DNA from: Phoronis ovalis
Lineage: Eukaryota > Phoronida > Phoronidae
Length of the DNA: 64,000 nucleotides
Assembly (NCBI GenBank): GCA_028565635.1
Contig: JAOXYB010046945.1
Location: forward strand, 1-64,000
Reading direction: 5' to 3'
Shown one piece after another: positions 21,544 to 34,400 of the stretch. The notes beneath the pieces were generated by a model. The model was given only the letters and a program-made list of their open reading frames with translations, was not told where the DNA came from and searched no databases. Each line of letters starts with the position of its first letter. Position 1 is the first letter of the stretch. The translations under genes were made by a program, and so were the position numbers.

Positions 21544-23780
21544 CTAAAAGGCAAATTAAATAATAATTATTTTCTGTAGATATGTATTATAGTTTTGCCA
21601 TATATTCCCGTCACGTGAAAACTAATCATCAACTGTTGAAGTCCACATAACAGCAAATATCAAGAAATATAACTTTGTTTTACATTACAATTATTACAAC
21701 ATTATTGTAAATTTTATTCACACAGCTCATCTTTTTAATGTGCGTTTCGTACTAGGATTTTGTATGCTGTATTCAAATTAAGTTTCAACATCAGGTTGAG
21801 CCTCGTGACTCAAATTTCCCATATATTTACAGAACTGGGCATAACAATTAGGCACCATAATTATACATTATACAAATGCAAAAAATAGTGTTAATGTATA
21901 CATTTGCATGAAAACTGTGTTGAGCATGTTCTTTAAATTTTTCAATGTTTATGGTTTTAACAATTCATTTAAGCTGGATACAAGGTTAAACTATGTCTAG
22001 CCTGGATCTATTTATATACTTTTATTATTAATACAGGTGCACTGAGTAGTTGGTATAATAAATATAAAACCATAGTCCCAGAGCCGGGTCCCAGAGACAA
22101 TGTAAAAAGTTCATGATAGTTTCTTGATTTTCACATCAGATACATTGAACAGAAAAATTGCAAGCATGAATCATATGTAATCATGTATCAACAATGCATT
22201 GCATACACTACTTATTATTCCATTATAATCAAATATAATAGAAAAAATGTCTCATAGTTTGCACAACAATGGCATGATATTACTAGTTGATGTATTTAAT
22301 AGTGCTATTTTTAGCAACAGTACATCAAATACTAAAGCGGAAATAGAAAGCTAGGACTTAATATATAAAATCATTCTTTATTCAAATAATGTTCTGTTGC
22401 TATCATGCTATTGTGCTTATAAACTATGATAATACTAAAACGGAAATAAAAAGCCAGGTCCTCACAACATAACACTTTCACTTTGCAACATAATTAATGT
22501 AAACATGGTGTCTTTATCCTATATAGCTGTCACACAGAGAATGCTCGTCAGGCTATTAATGCAGATGTTGACTAATATAAGTACTAGTCAGCAATTGAGT
22601 CGGTCATGCTTAGGTATACTCATTTAGAACAGTATCTGCAGACATAATAAATAGTCACTTTCCCTATTAAACATAAGATAAATTGTTATCAAACAGTAAC
22701 TTTCTGATACCTTCAGTGCCATACCACAGTGTATACCAGTCCAGGGGCACTCATGGTTCTGCCTTTATAGAGATGTGCCGCAACAGTTGACCAAATCAGC
22801 AGAGGATTCAGTTTTTGACCAAATTAGCCGTTTTTTAAAGCTGATTTGATCTGGTTTTTGTGGAGACTGGGTGTTACAGGAAAAAGTACACAGCAAACAA
22901 GTTTTTCAACACATGAAATTAGCAATCAGCTTTTTAACAAAAAAATTTAAGCAAATCGGTTTTTTGGTGTGAAAAAATTAGTTGAGAGGATCCAGTGTTT
23001 AAGTTTGTGCCTCACACCTGTACCCAAAATTTTGTGAAGTGCCCCCAGATACATGGGCATGACCCATGAGGGAGAGGTATGGTTTTCAGAGTTCAAAATT
23101 CCGAAAAGGAGTACCTTCTTCATCCCGCACTGAATAAAAATAAAAATTAAAACTTGAAGTTTCGTTTACAACCTGTTTTTTTTCTGAAAAGGTGTGTGTA
23201 ATCACGGACATATTTCCAAACAAAATTTGGAAAGGGTTATTTTTTAAACTTTTTTCCGAAAGGTGTTAAGGATTTGCACGGTTGGGTGGAATCCCTCTAT
23301 AAAATTATTGAAGTCAGTGCCCTGTCCTGAAGAAGTGCACGTCCCCTCTACGGAATACTGGTACGCCATTTACGGAAATAAGTGTCGTAATTCGAAACAA
23401 AATTAATTCTAATTTAGTTTGAAACTTACCAGGGGACTAAAACTTGTTAGCGGTACCTCAACTTCTCAAGCAGAATTCCATACGAAAACGAAAATCCTAG
23501 ACTCCAAGTCCAAGTCTTTGTATGACCGTTCAATCGAGTAAATTATTCTACATTCGCGAGGAGAATCGTATACAAATGTCATTTGACACCTAAAAAATAA
23601 GTTCTTCGTATCTGGTTTCCTTATCTTCCAGGCAGAATAACTTACGTCACTAAAAACCTGTTAGTGTTAAGAGTGAGTCAGACGGACAGTCACACTAGAT
23701 TAACTCCTCTCAAACAAATAAACGAAACAGGGAAATACTGATCGATATCCCGGCCTCGAATAAAAAAAATGCTGACTCAC
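21544..23780. other. 5' intron of MYO16
   Basis: No coding signal. It holds a diverged direct repeat (22330-22357 and 22434-22461; ACTAAA-x-CGGAAATA core), and a repeat-family copy with degenerate ~30-bp subunits at about 22740-23000. Further repeat-like sequence continues to about 23380. Confidence 0.5.
22740..23000. repeat. Reverse-oriented copy of the 52-kb repeat family
   Basis: On the minus strand, degenerate AAATCAGC/AAATTAGC-type units are followed by GCGGCACATCTCTATAAA and CCATGAGTGCCCC. This is the same ending as the 52.2-52.5 kb element. Boundaries approximate. Confidence 0.45.
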
Positions 23781-23890
23781 CTGGTGTAAAAACATTTCCC
23801 CCGCAAAGCAAGACCGCACTTTTTCATAACTTTAGGCAGTCGGTGTACTATGACTGCAGGATCTATTGGGGTGTTGAAAGATTTTGCAGA
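23781..23890 (-). other. MYO16: Probable MYO16 5' non-coding first exon
   Basis: The minus strand reads ACACCAG followed by a strong donor GTGAGT at 23780-23775. No ORF is present. Splicing to the acceptor at 21544 would give a 2.2-kb 5' UTR intron. The transcription start is not visible; the right end is approximate. Confidence 0.45.
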
Positions 23891-23905
23891 GCAGAAAGCT
23901 TATTC

Positions 23906-23915
23906 TGCGCATGCG
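23906..23915. promoter_or_regulatory. NRF1-like palindromic promoter element
   Basis: TGCGCATGCG is nearly the NRF1 consensus (YGCGCAYGCGC). It lies in the short stretch between the Shroom 3' end and the proposed MYO16 first exon. CpG-containing sequence like this is rare in this AT-rich window, which supports a promoter here. Confidence 0.4.
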
Positions 23916-24054
23916 TTTCATAATATCAACAGGTGCTCCTGGTGGTATCGCCATCTACTGGGATCCACATAATATACTGATTGGCCAGAATATCTGTATA
24001 GTGTACTTATTCAATACATTTTTTTTAACTGAAGATATAAAATAACACAGAAAA

Positions 24055-25155
24055 TATAGTTCAATATAAATATTTTATTTAATATCCAAAAAGCTTTGCA
24101 AATAAATCATATTTCTCATAGTTGTCAAGCTCATTTTTTATAAATAGAAAAAAGATATGCGTAGAAACACCAGCATCAGATTGTTCCATATATCATGATT
24201 TTCCAAAACACTTAATCCCACTTTTATCCACATATGCCACCGATAAAGGACATTGAAAACCAACTATTGTATTAACAGATTTAGGAACAGAGATTAACAG
24301 CTAGATCAGCAAACTCGAATCATAACATACTTCTATATCATAGTTTGTCCCACAACTTTTGGCAGGACTGTTCAACAATTTTGCAAGTAAATATTGGTAT
24401 GCTGCTTATAACAGATTTGAAAGTATAATTTTCTTCGTTGAAATCCAGATAAGACTTCACGCACACATTGAAAACTGAATTTCTGACAATGCTTTCAGCT
24501 TGGAAATAAACATCCTTTTTCTTCAAACTTAAAATGTTTGAAATACACACAAAAATCAAAATATACAAATATCTACATATCTACAAGCTTTTCACAAATA
24601 GCAAATATAGTGAATATATTTGTACACAAATAAATACACTGGGTCGTAAAATAGAATTACGATCTCATGACTGTAAGCAGTGTGTTTTCTATAACATAAC
24701 CACGTTAAAATCTTCAGGAGACACAAAAATATTTCTTCTTTTAAAACTAATGTGCTTTGCACTCTAAAAACCTACAGATAAAATTAATTGCAGTTTTGTA
24801 CCAGTACAACAGTTTCTGTTGAAATATAGGTGGCATATTGCAAAACTTTATTCTTAAGACAACAACTCCAATACAAACATTGTATATAGAGCCTTCGCTT
24901 TCTTTATCACAATGATGATTTTAAAAATATTTTCACAGCTGACTTTTATGAAACATAAGTAAAACAAGCATGTTTAAATTCCTAGATCATTCAGTTGAAA
25001 ATTTCATACAATTCTCTGTGAAGCGGCAATATCCGTGCATTACACACCTTGTATTGGCAAATATTTATATGTATGTAACCTATAGGTATAATATAACTCA
25101 AATACTCGGTGCCTCCAAGAGACAGCTCACACTCTTGATTTACTATCTTGAAATA
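24055..25155 (-). other. SHROOM: Shroom 3' UTR
   Basis: AT-rich sequence between the stop codon and the proposed poly(A) site, about 1.1 kb. Small frames here resemble no protein. Extent inferred from the poly(A) signal at 24074-24079. Confidence 0.5.
24074..24079 (-). terminator. SHROOM: Likely Shroom poly(A) signal
   Basis: TTTATT on the plus strand, that is AATAAA on the minus strand. It is the last good signal before the MYO16 promoter region. Other AATAAA-like hexamers occur in this AT-rich DNA, so cleavage could be earlier. Confidence 0.4.
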
Positions 25156-25410
25156 TTATGGATTCATGCTTTTCTTAAGCTCATTCAGTTGATCAGTATC
25201 CATCTGGATATTGTCCTCCACTTCATTTACTTGACAGATCAAAGTTAATCTCATATTTGTGAAATGCTTGAAATCAGTTTGTTCCTGTTCTGACAAATAA
25301 TTCTCCAAAAAATTTGAAACTTGCATATAACGTTTGTCAATGCCTTCTTTTAGATTTCGAGCATCCTCATGGCGTGATGCGTATGTTTCCTTTCGTTCTA
25401 GTAGCTTATC
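25156..25410 (-). CDS. SHROOM: Shroom exon S11 (ASD2 end, stop codon)
   Basis: Encodes the last 84 residues and stop. ASRHEDARNLKEGIDKR and NYLSEQEQTDFKHFTNM match the ROCK-binding ASD2 end (QHEDAKELKENLDRR; NYLSEESLADYEHF). The protein ends ELKKSMNP. Confidence 0.97.
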   Translation of the reverse strand, partial: DKLLERKETYASRHEDARNLKEGIDKRYMQVSNFLENYLSEQEQTDFKHFTNMRLTLICQVNEVEDNIQMDTDQLNELKKSMNP

Positions 25411-28400
25411 CTGTGAAAGGGAATATATATACATGATTATCATGAGAAAAATATTTCAACAAACTTACAAATCTTTTTAATTGTTGAAGACCCATAATAA
25501 TTAATTTTCTTAGAAGTTGGGTATTGATTAAGTATGAAGAAATTGAAGCAAGGGACTTGTGAAGAGTGTAAGTAAAATAAACACTTGATTGCACAAATGG
25601 TATTCATGTAACAACATTTACTGAACTATGGAAATCCTTACCACAAACTACTCGACACCATTACTGACATATGAAGTACATAAATTCGTAAATGTTTACC
25701 TTCTCTGCTTTACTAGCATCCTCTGGTAATCTTAGTAACGCATTCTCAGCGCGAGCTAACCAACCAGAAAGTTTGAGCAATAACTTGACACATTTTTCAC
25801 TTTCTTCCACGTAAAGCTTATATTTTTCAACTTCAGTTTCGTTACATTTTGCTTCAACGATTTTGAACACCTGAAACACAAAGAAAACTAATTGTACACC
25901 CAGTACCAAAAACAAACACCCTGTACCCACATAGCTATGAATACAATACTGAGAAAGTCCAGACAAGACCCTGGATTATTATTACATTATATAATTATCT
26001 ATATTAAAATGCCAAGAGAATAATGTTTTTTATTAATACCCAGTAAGATACTAATGATTTATTGCTAAATTTATGAAAGTAATAAATAAATAAATTAATT
26101 AATTTGAAACCTTCTTTCCCAGCTCTTCATTATCATTTACTTCTGTGTTGAGATTTTCTTTCTCCTGTCTCCGTATATCTAGCTTCTTCTGTATACGTGA
26201 TGCAAGTTCTTCCTACAGTTGTCAAATATTCAAAATTAGAAAAGTCAGAGAGAAACAGGAATCTAACAAACGGCTAATGCAACAATTCTGAAACTGTTCC
26301 ATAGAAAGCTGACCAAAAAAGCGTGAAAATGTTATCAAACTAATACGGTGTTTATCAAATAGAAGTCATATTTGATTGGACGCTGATTCAAAACTGCAGG
26401 GGTGCAAAATTTAGTCAGTTACATATTTTGCATGCCATTTCTCGGAATTTTAAAACGAAACAGGCAGTTTATTGAAAAGAGAAATGTTACATAGCTCTAA
26501 TTTCCAAATTTTAAGAGAAATGGAACTTGCAAATTGTGTAGAAGCTCTCATTAGTAGAAATCATTAATTTGGTTGAATAAAACTGGTATGGCAAGCAAAT
26601 CAATCATATTTAAAAGATATGTACAAACCTTCTTTTTGTGTAAATTTTCCGCATTGCAAATATCTTGAATGATCTGGTCCCTGTTGATTTTATTGTTTTG
26701 CTTAGGTGAAGGCATCCAATACGGAGATGTTGGAGGGATAGGTGAATCAGATCTAAAATGTTTAATCAATAAATATTAATAAAACCTATATTGATAATGC
26801 TGTAGAACTTTATAAATTTTACATAACTTAAGAACAATAAATTAAAACTTACAAACAAAATCCGTTCCATCAATGTCGATCAGGGATAAAAGTTACCACT
26901 TACAATTCTCCGAAGGATCACATTTCAATGAACACTAGAGGTCGCCGGCACTCATAAAGTGGACATTAGGGTATTAAAAGGATTGCTTGTATACTTTAAA
27001 TTTAACTCAGCAGGAAATGAATATTCATTGATAAGCTCATGCTACACAGAGTTATAAGCATAGTTGTTAATATATACAGCACAATATGTTATGGTATTTA
27101 CAATATCAATAATACTTCACTTGAAGAAAAATAAATACTTCATGTCAAGCATTATTAATACTTACTTTTTATCCCCAGTAGGTGTTGCTGTAAGTCTGCC
27201 ATCTTTATCACAGGCTGGTTTAGGTGACCCAGATTTTGGTGAAGACTTTCCCATGCTAGATTGTCGCCTGTGATGTACTTCAGGGTCAATTGTTATAATG
27301 CCTTCCATATAGTCTGTAGCTGTTTTACGTGATTCAACAGGAGATAGCACCTGAGATAATTTTGAATCCTGTTCTTTGATCTGATTGGCTAATCGAGCAG
27401 CCTCTTCTTCACACAATAGCTCCTCTTGTGATTTATTACGAATGTGCTTCACTGATAATCCAGGTTGGGGGGTTAAAGGCTTATCTGATTCTTTGTTCAC
27501 ATAGGGACTAGATGCACCACTTGTATTTTTCTTGCCAGATTTATTTATATTTTCCGAGGACAAAGTCGTAGAATTTAATTTTTCCAAAGACCTTGGAGGG
27601 GTCCTAGAAAACACTCCTTCTAAACTCTCTGTACTTTCAGTTATACTACTGTTATTCGATTTAGATTTTGACAATCCTTCAAAACTTCCATTTAACTTTC
27701 TCCCATGATAGTTACCAACTGACTTACGTCTGTCAGGAGTCCCATCAACTTGAGACAGCATAGGCGGCTGCTCCGAATGCCGTCTACTAGTTTTTGGTGG
27801 AAGATATCTTTGTGAGTCTATTGGTTTAAACTGTCTTTCTCTTGGAGGTAAAGCATGCATATTTGGCGAATGATCTCTAACAGTAGGACTTGTTTCATAG
27901 CTTGTATTACCGTTCCTTGTTCTAGCTCTTGAAGATTTTACTAATATTGCAGTGCTACCTGGTGAGCTATGTGGGGAATGTTCATTAGAAGAAAGTGGAG
28001 ATAATCTCTGAGTTTCTATAGTTATTGTTTTTGTTGGTTTGACAACAGTTTCCAAGCTGGCTGGTGCAGTACTATTAAGCAGATGTTCTTGTGATACAAG
28101 CTGAGCCTCATCACTATGTTGTCTGGTGTGATAATTACCATAGTGTCGGCTCCTTCCCGGCTTACTTGTCTTTTTCGCCATGTAAGACTCTTTTGGGTAG
28201 CTGTAAAACCAAGAATATGTAATTATAGCTACTGGCATAATGAGATACTGTGAAAAACCACATGAAATTAATTATAACCATTCTTGACAATGAGGCAATG
28301 ATTCCCAATCTTAATATATGCTTTAAGGTCAAACTTGTTTTCTCTGCCTTCATACTTCTATGCATCATATTTTCTACTCCCTGCTTTACCCCCCCCCCCC

Positions 28401-31400
28401 CCCCTGTATATAGTACAGAAACAATTTTAGGATCTCATTCTCTCAACCACTCATCTACTTGGGAAGTTTATGTTAAAGTCATTGTTGAACATAATGTTTT
28501 GAAAATTGATTCTTAAAGACACAAATAAAACATAATTTTTTCATTTAATTCTAATTCCTTTCATCACACATGTTTTAAATCATTTGCAGTTGCTCTTTGT
28601 GTAGCCATTGTCATGCCTCTTGGTTTATAGGAATCTTGTTTCATGTTTTATATGGAAACCTGCATTCAACATTTCCTGCTGTAGGTAAGGAATGTTAATT
28701 GCAGCTCATCATTCTTTAGTGTACCTGGCTAATGCTTACTACCTGAACTACAGTCTGCCACTGATTTTCAGGATATGATTGCACAAACGCATGTTTTTCT
28801 TTATTTCAGTATGATGCTAAAAACTGGCATTTTATTAATGGCATTTTAGTTTATATAATCAAGCAAGCTGCAGAGATTTGAATCTTGCGAAAAACCCAAC
28901 TGTATTCGCAGGTTTTTACAAATGACAATTCTTTGAATTCAGTACACAAATTGTGTTTTAACGAACAATACTGTTGCTTTCAGTGGTTGTAAATGTCAAT
29001 GAAATAAAAACTTTAGATAACCTATGATATGACTGCCCTAAAGTTATCTGGCATTTCACATTTGGAGTCAAGACCTCCCAAAACTAAAATGTAGGAAACT
29101 AATCTAGTAGTAGCTCTAATTATTAACAAACTCTAATTATGTAACCATGTAACTAATCACCAGTTAACTATCTCACTGAAACAAATCTACTTACAAGAAA
29201 ATGTTAATATCAGCCATTTTGCAAATACCAGAGAACAGCACTGCCCTTTGGAAACTGAACCCTGATATAGGGGAGTACTATTTTATCTAATTAATACAAA
29301 GTGTAAGTACAAGTAAGCCTGTGATATCAATGTTTATAAATCATGGATATCATTAATTAGGTCCAGATATTTTAAGATTTTCAGAGATTGTAGAATCAGT
29401 ATTCTTGGACTGTACAACAGCCTTTTCAATTTATCACTTGGACACCTAGACACAGTGCATTAAAAGCTATTATATATATCTACACCTACACTGCACCACC
29501 TTTTTCTACAACATCTTTTTCTAAATTATTATATATACACACAATATCAACATGCAATTTAATCATTTTCAAACATTGTTAAGAACTGTTACAGCTATTT
29601 TTGTTGCTGAGTCACTTGTCCATTCACATAATGAATTTCCAACTGGTTTGAAGTTCAAGCCTGCTTAGGTAGATGGTTCAGCAAAACCGGTCAGAGAAAG
29701 TCAGATACGTGTTCACATAACATCTCAAATCGATCTGAGAGGAAAACCCCTGGTTCGAAATGCTGTGCATGAACATACATATGAATATGTATGGACATCT
29801 AATATCACGACTTCTTGGATAGTACTAATATTTTTTGCTTATCTAAATTTACTGTTTACTACATATTCTTGTTTTTGACATGAAACAATATCAGCTAAGC
29901 TCTCTTAATTAATACAGTAGACAATTTAATCACCTTTAAGAAGCTTTATCAGTTATTTTACAGCATCTATAGTATTTAAATCAATCAATCAGATATCCAA
30001 GACCCAACTTAGTCATACTTCATTAGTTCACAAAATCATACACTTGTTCAGGGTATCTGTATTTAACATTAGCGTTCAAGCCATGTATAAATTATTAACA
30101 TACTACATAAACTAAAAGGAATCAATAGCCCCAAAATATGCATCAACTAATTTCTCTGCAAAATAGGTTACTAAGGACTTTAATATTTTTATGCAAATCT
30201 CTTTAGGTAGAGGTAAAAGTTCATAAGTCATACATGGCTCGTGAGCAGATGTGTTTAAGAATGCAGCCATACATATGTATAATATAGACTAGGTATAGAA
30301 CACTGGCACTGTTCACTGCACATTTGCTGACTTTGACCCCTATTAATTGACCACTATGCATTTAGTATAAACAGATATTTATGTACTTACTCGTTGTCAA
30401 TCTCATCCTCGTCTGTCTGAGAGCCTTTGTCTTCCTTGTCACTGGGCGGCGGTGGTGGGAATGCTATCATCGCTGGAGACCCTCTAGAAGTAGATGATGA
30501 CCTTGAGCTGAGGCTATCTCGTGGAGAAGATTGCAGAATGGAATAATCCTTAGGTGGAGGAGGCGGAGGTAACAAGTTTTCTTCCGCCATGACGGCATCC
30601 ATATCAGTTTCTTCCATAGGTGGTGGAGGAAAATCAGGGCTGTGTGATCTCCTATCATGATGTGTTTTTAATTTATGTGATTTTGGAGGTCTTGCAGGTT
30701 CAATTTGGCCTTTGGGTGGCAAGGATGGCGAGTAAGCCTCCTGTGGCTTAGGTCGTGTATCAACTGGCTTAGATTTAATAACTTCCGATTTTGTATTAGT
30801 AGGCACCATTTCTCTTTTATAATTTGCAGGGGATGGCGGCCGCTGATTTTGAGACATTCTACGTGCCTGTTGACGCAGCTGTTTTGCGTAAAAATCGTCA
30901 TCTTGGCCAGGTACATAAACATTTTCATACGATTTCCCCCGATTTCTATTATGATCATGATTTGTTTCCTCATGTCTATTATGTGGATATCCATTACGTT
31001 GAGGTGACTCAAAGCTGTCCTCATATCCATTTTGTCTTTTGTGCTTTATAAACTCTTGCCAATCCTTTTGCTGTTCCCAAGCATACTGAGCACGTCGCTG
31101 ATCTTCTGACATATTTACGTCTCTACTGTAATTCCTAGGTGGCAATGGAGGGCGGTCATCCTCAATAGGTGCGTATGACGAATGGAATTGATTCTTGCTT
31201 CCAGAATCGCTGGAACAAACAATAACAAATTATATTTATAAATGGCTTCTTCTTCCAATGGGAATGTGCTAAATGGCATATAGCAATTTCATGTGTACAC
31301 ACAATAAAAGCTTCAGATTCCAGTGAAATTAGATTCCACTAGTTTGTTTCTATTTATAAATTTCATACTAACAAAACCTTTTACAGATCAAAGAGATTGC

Positions 31401-34400
31401 AGATAACTCTCAACTATTTTTACAGATATAAATGGGGAAAAAATTAGTATACACTATATGACTGGTCTTATATCACATTCATCAGTTTACATTCCATAGT
31501 CACATTAAATACTGGAGAACAATAAGGCATCCATCTGTTTGCATCATTACTCCTCTGTACATGAACTTTCAGAACTACCCTCATGTTACTCATTTCAACT
31601 TTGGTATAGAATTCACACTTTTGTGAAATTTTAATCTAACTTTCTATATTACTCACAGCATGAAACATATATAATCTGTAGCATTGGCAACAGACATAGG
31701 CACAACATAGTCTACAACCCATACATGGTATGTGTCACCCATCTAATTAGCCACTGGTCAACATAATGAGCCAGCAGACATATACACTATTCTCAGTGAT
31801 ATTTTCAGACAGACTGAAGAGATATTATCTGAAGCCATTTCTGCTTGGAATTTGTTTAACTTAAATTACAGTTTTAATTAAAGGAAATAAACTCTTAGCT
31901 TTCACTCAATCATTTCATACCATAACAACCAAAAAAAAAACCCTATTTCATCGGGAGACACCAATTAAGTGTCAAAATGTACCAGGCGCAAAACGAATAT
32001 TTAACTGCGAATCACAGAGCAGACTTACCAGGGTCTAAATCTTACAGTCCTCATCCTCATTTCTAGCTGTGGTATTTAATATTAATAATATAAATGCAGT
32101 ATTTCTAATTTATCTTGTAATACCCAAGTCAAACTGTAGAGTGTCCAAATCAATTTATAACAATTTTTTTCTATGCTCACTGCATCAAGCACTGGATTGA
32201 CCTTGTATGACACTGGCAAGTCAAATTTATAGTCTAGTATCTCTGCTTTACATCTTTTATCAGCTCATCAACAAACTGCCTAGCCAATGAGAGGGTTGAA
32301 CTGATTTGTTTCTTCTGATAAACACACATAAACATAATACCTTTGTCTATAAAACTAATTATACTAATATTGACTTAATAAAGTTCACATTCCATAAAGT
32401 GACATTGCAGGATCTTTACACCTGCTATAATCCAATGAGATAATCCCATCTATGCCTCCACCTCAAAGGCCAACTTAGTGACCTACATCATTGCAGAAAC
32501 CAATCAAGTTATTGATGAAGGATAGTATCAATAGTCCAAAAATTTACAAGTTCTATCATAATTCTCTTTGTATCAGTTTTATAATTTCACGTATTCTACA
32601 AATTATATTTTACATTGTATGTAGACAGATGTTTATTTAAAAGTTATAGAGAGTATTCCAACCATAAACCAAATCAACAATGCACTTACATAAACAGGAA
32701 AAGAAAAACATTTTTTATTTGTTTTAACTAAGAGGTCACTTGAACTGTTCAGTTCCTATTTATTATATACTATTTCCTAATCAACAGGATTCAAACAGTC
32801 AAATTTAAAAAGTAAACAAATAAGTCATTCCATGGTTATATCTCAAAACAAAAACACTAATGATATCATCATGAAAAGATTAGATAATTTAGTTTAAACT
32901 ACAAACTGTTTATTCCAAGGAGTCACATTGCTACTATACAATTTACAACCTTTACAGTCAACTTTTAATGTGCATAAATAACATACAAATTACTTTTGCC
33001 TATGTTTATTTCTATTGAACAGGCTGAAAAGGCACAGCTGCTGCCATGACTGTGCCTCAACATCACAGGGAATTTTATAAAGGTCAGAAGAAAATGATAT
33101 CTCTCTTAGAGTTATGTTCTAAATGGCTGTCTAATGCTTTAAACACTAAAATATACATTAAACTCTATACTCATACAAAGAGTGTCACATACAGCATCTA
33201 GTATGGGCTTTTTCAATTTTAAGAATATTGCTCTTCCATGTGTGGGGGTATATGCATCCTCACCACAAAGAGGCTTGATCAAACATTCAATAGCAAACAC
33301 AGTTTCTAGGAGCCTTTTGCATATTTCTGTCTGCCAAATCTAAAAATTTGAAGATTAGTTACCCTTTTGTACAAAAAATGTAACATCTGACACTGTGAAT
33401 ATTTTCAGAAATGTTCTGTCCAAACAAAAACAGAGAAGTAACCAAGGAGGAGGTGGTTTAGTAACAGAAGCAAAAAAACTAATTTAAAATTTTAATCAGA
33501 AATATCTAACAAAAAGAAACAACTCCACCCTCAATACATCTTTCAATTTTATAACCAGAAGTCTACTAATAGGTCTGTGGTTTAGTGATGACTACTGCCA
33601 ATTGTTATCTCCAATGTGCATCATGGCAGTCAGCAAAGCACAGCTATAAACAAAACAGGGTAGCATAATGGAGCACCTATTTGTAATTTGTCTAATTAGT
33701 ATGTTAATTATTCCTATTTCCTCTCGAATGACCTCACATAAACAAATTTGCACCAGGATCTCAGATTCACAGCTTATCTTGTACTGACAAATATCCCTCT
33801 TTAGTTCTCTTGTTTCAATCAAAGAACTAGCTCTTGTTTTTATCAAAGCTGTGTACTGCTATCAACAAGGTCAGCACTGAGTAAGCATGTTAAGAATTTT
33901 TATGACTTGAACCTGGTTTTATTAGTTTCCTGATAATAGACAGCCATGTTACAAAAGAACTTGCCAACCTACAGGTCATGAACATTGCTACTACTGTCAT
34001 TATTTCCTTGCTTGCTTATTTTGCCTAATCTTGGTTAAAAGTGTTGATTGTTCAATGTGAGGAGAGAAATTATTGTAAAACAAGGAAGATTAAACCAGGG
34101 AGTGTAACCTCAAAGATTTAAGAAATTTTAATGAATATAAATTTCACATTTCTTTCATAACATATCTAAAGCAAATTAAGTGTTCACGGAATACTAAAAG
34201 TTTTCTAGCAGAAAGTTGTAAATGCGACAGAGTAAGACCTAGGGAAATGATTTGTAACTGTTCCAGTGCTTTATGTAAGTTTTTTTAGAACTCAAGATTT
34301 TGATAGGCACCTTTCCATTTGCCTTGTATTTATAATTAATACAGGTGGCCAACTTCTATTTGATATGCATTAATGTTATGGTATTATTTCACTAGGCAAA

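Noticed and set aside
29660-29765. tRNA/SINE-like A-box and B-box motifs (GGTTCGAA at 29755)
   Set aside because: Spacing is too large and no cloverleaf can be drawn.
30705-31051. Plus-strand frames around 30.7-31.05 kb
   Set aside because: Shadows of Shroom exon S6, which has the protein-like frame and splice sites on the minus strand.
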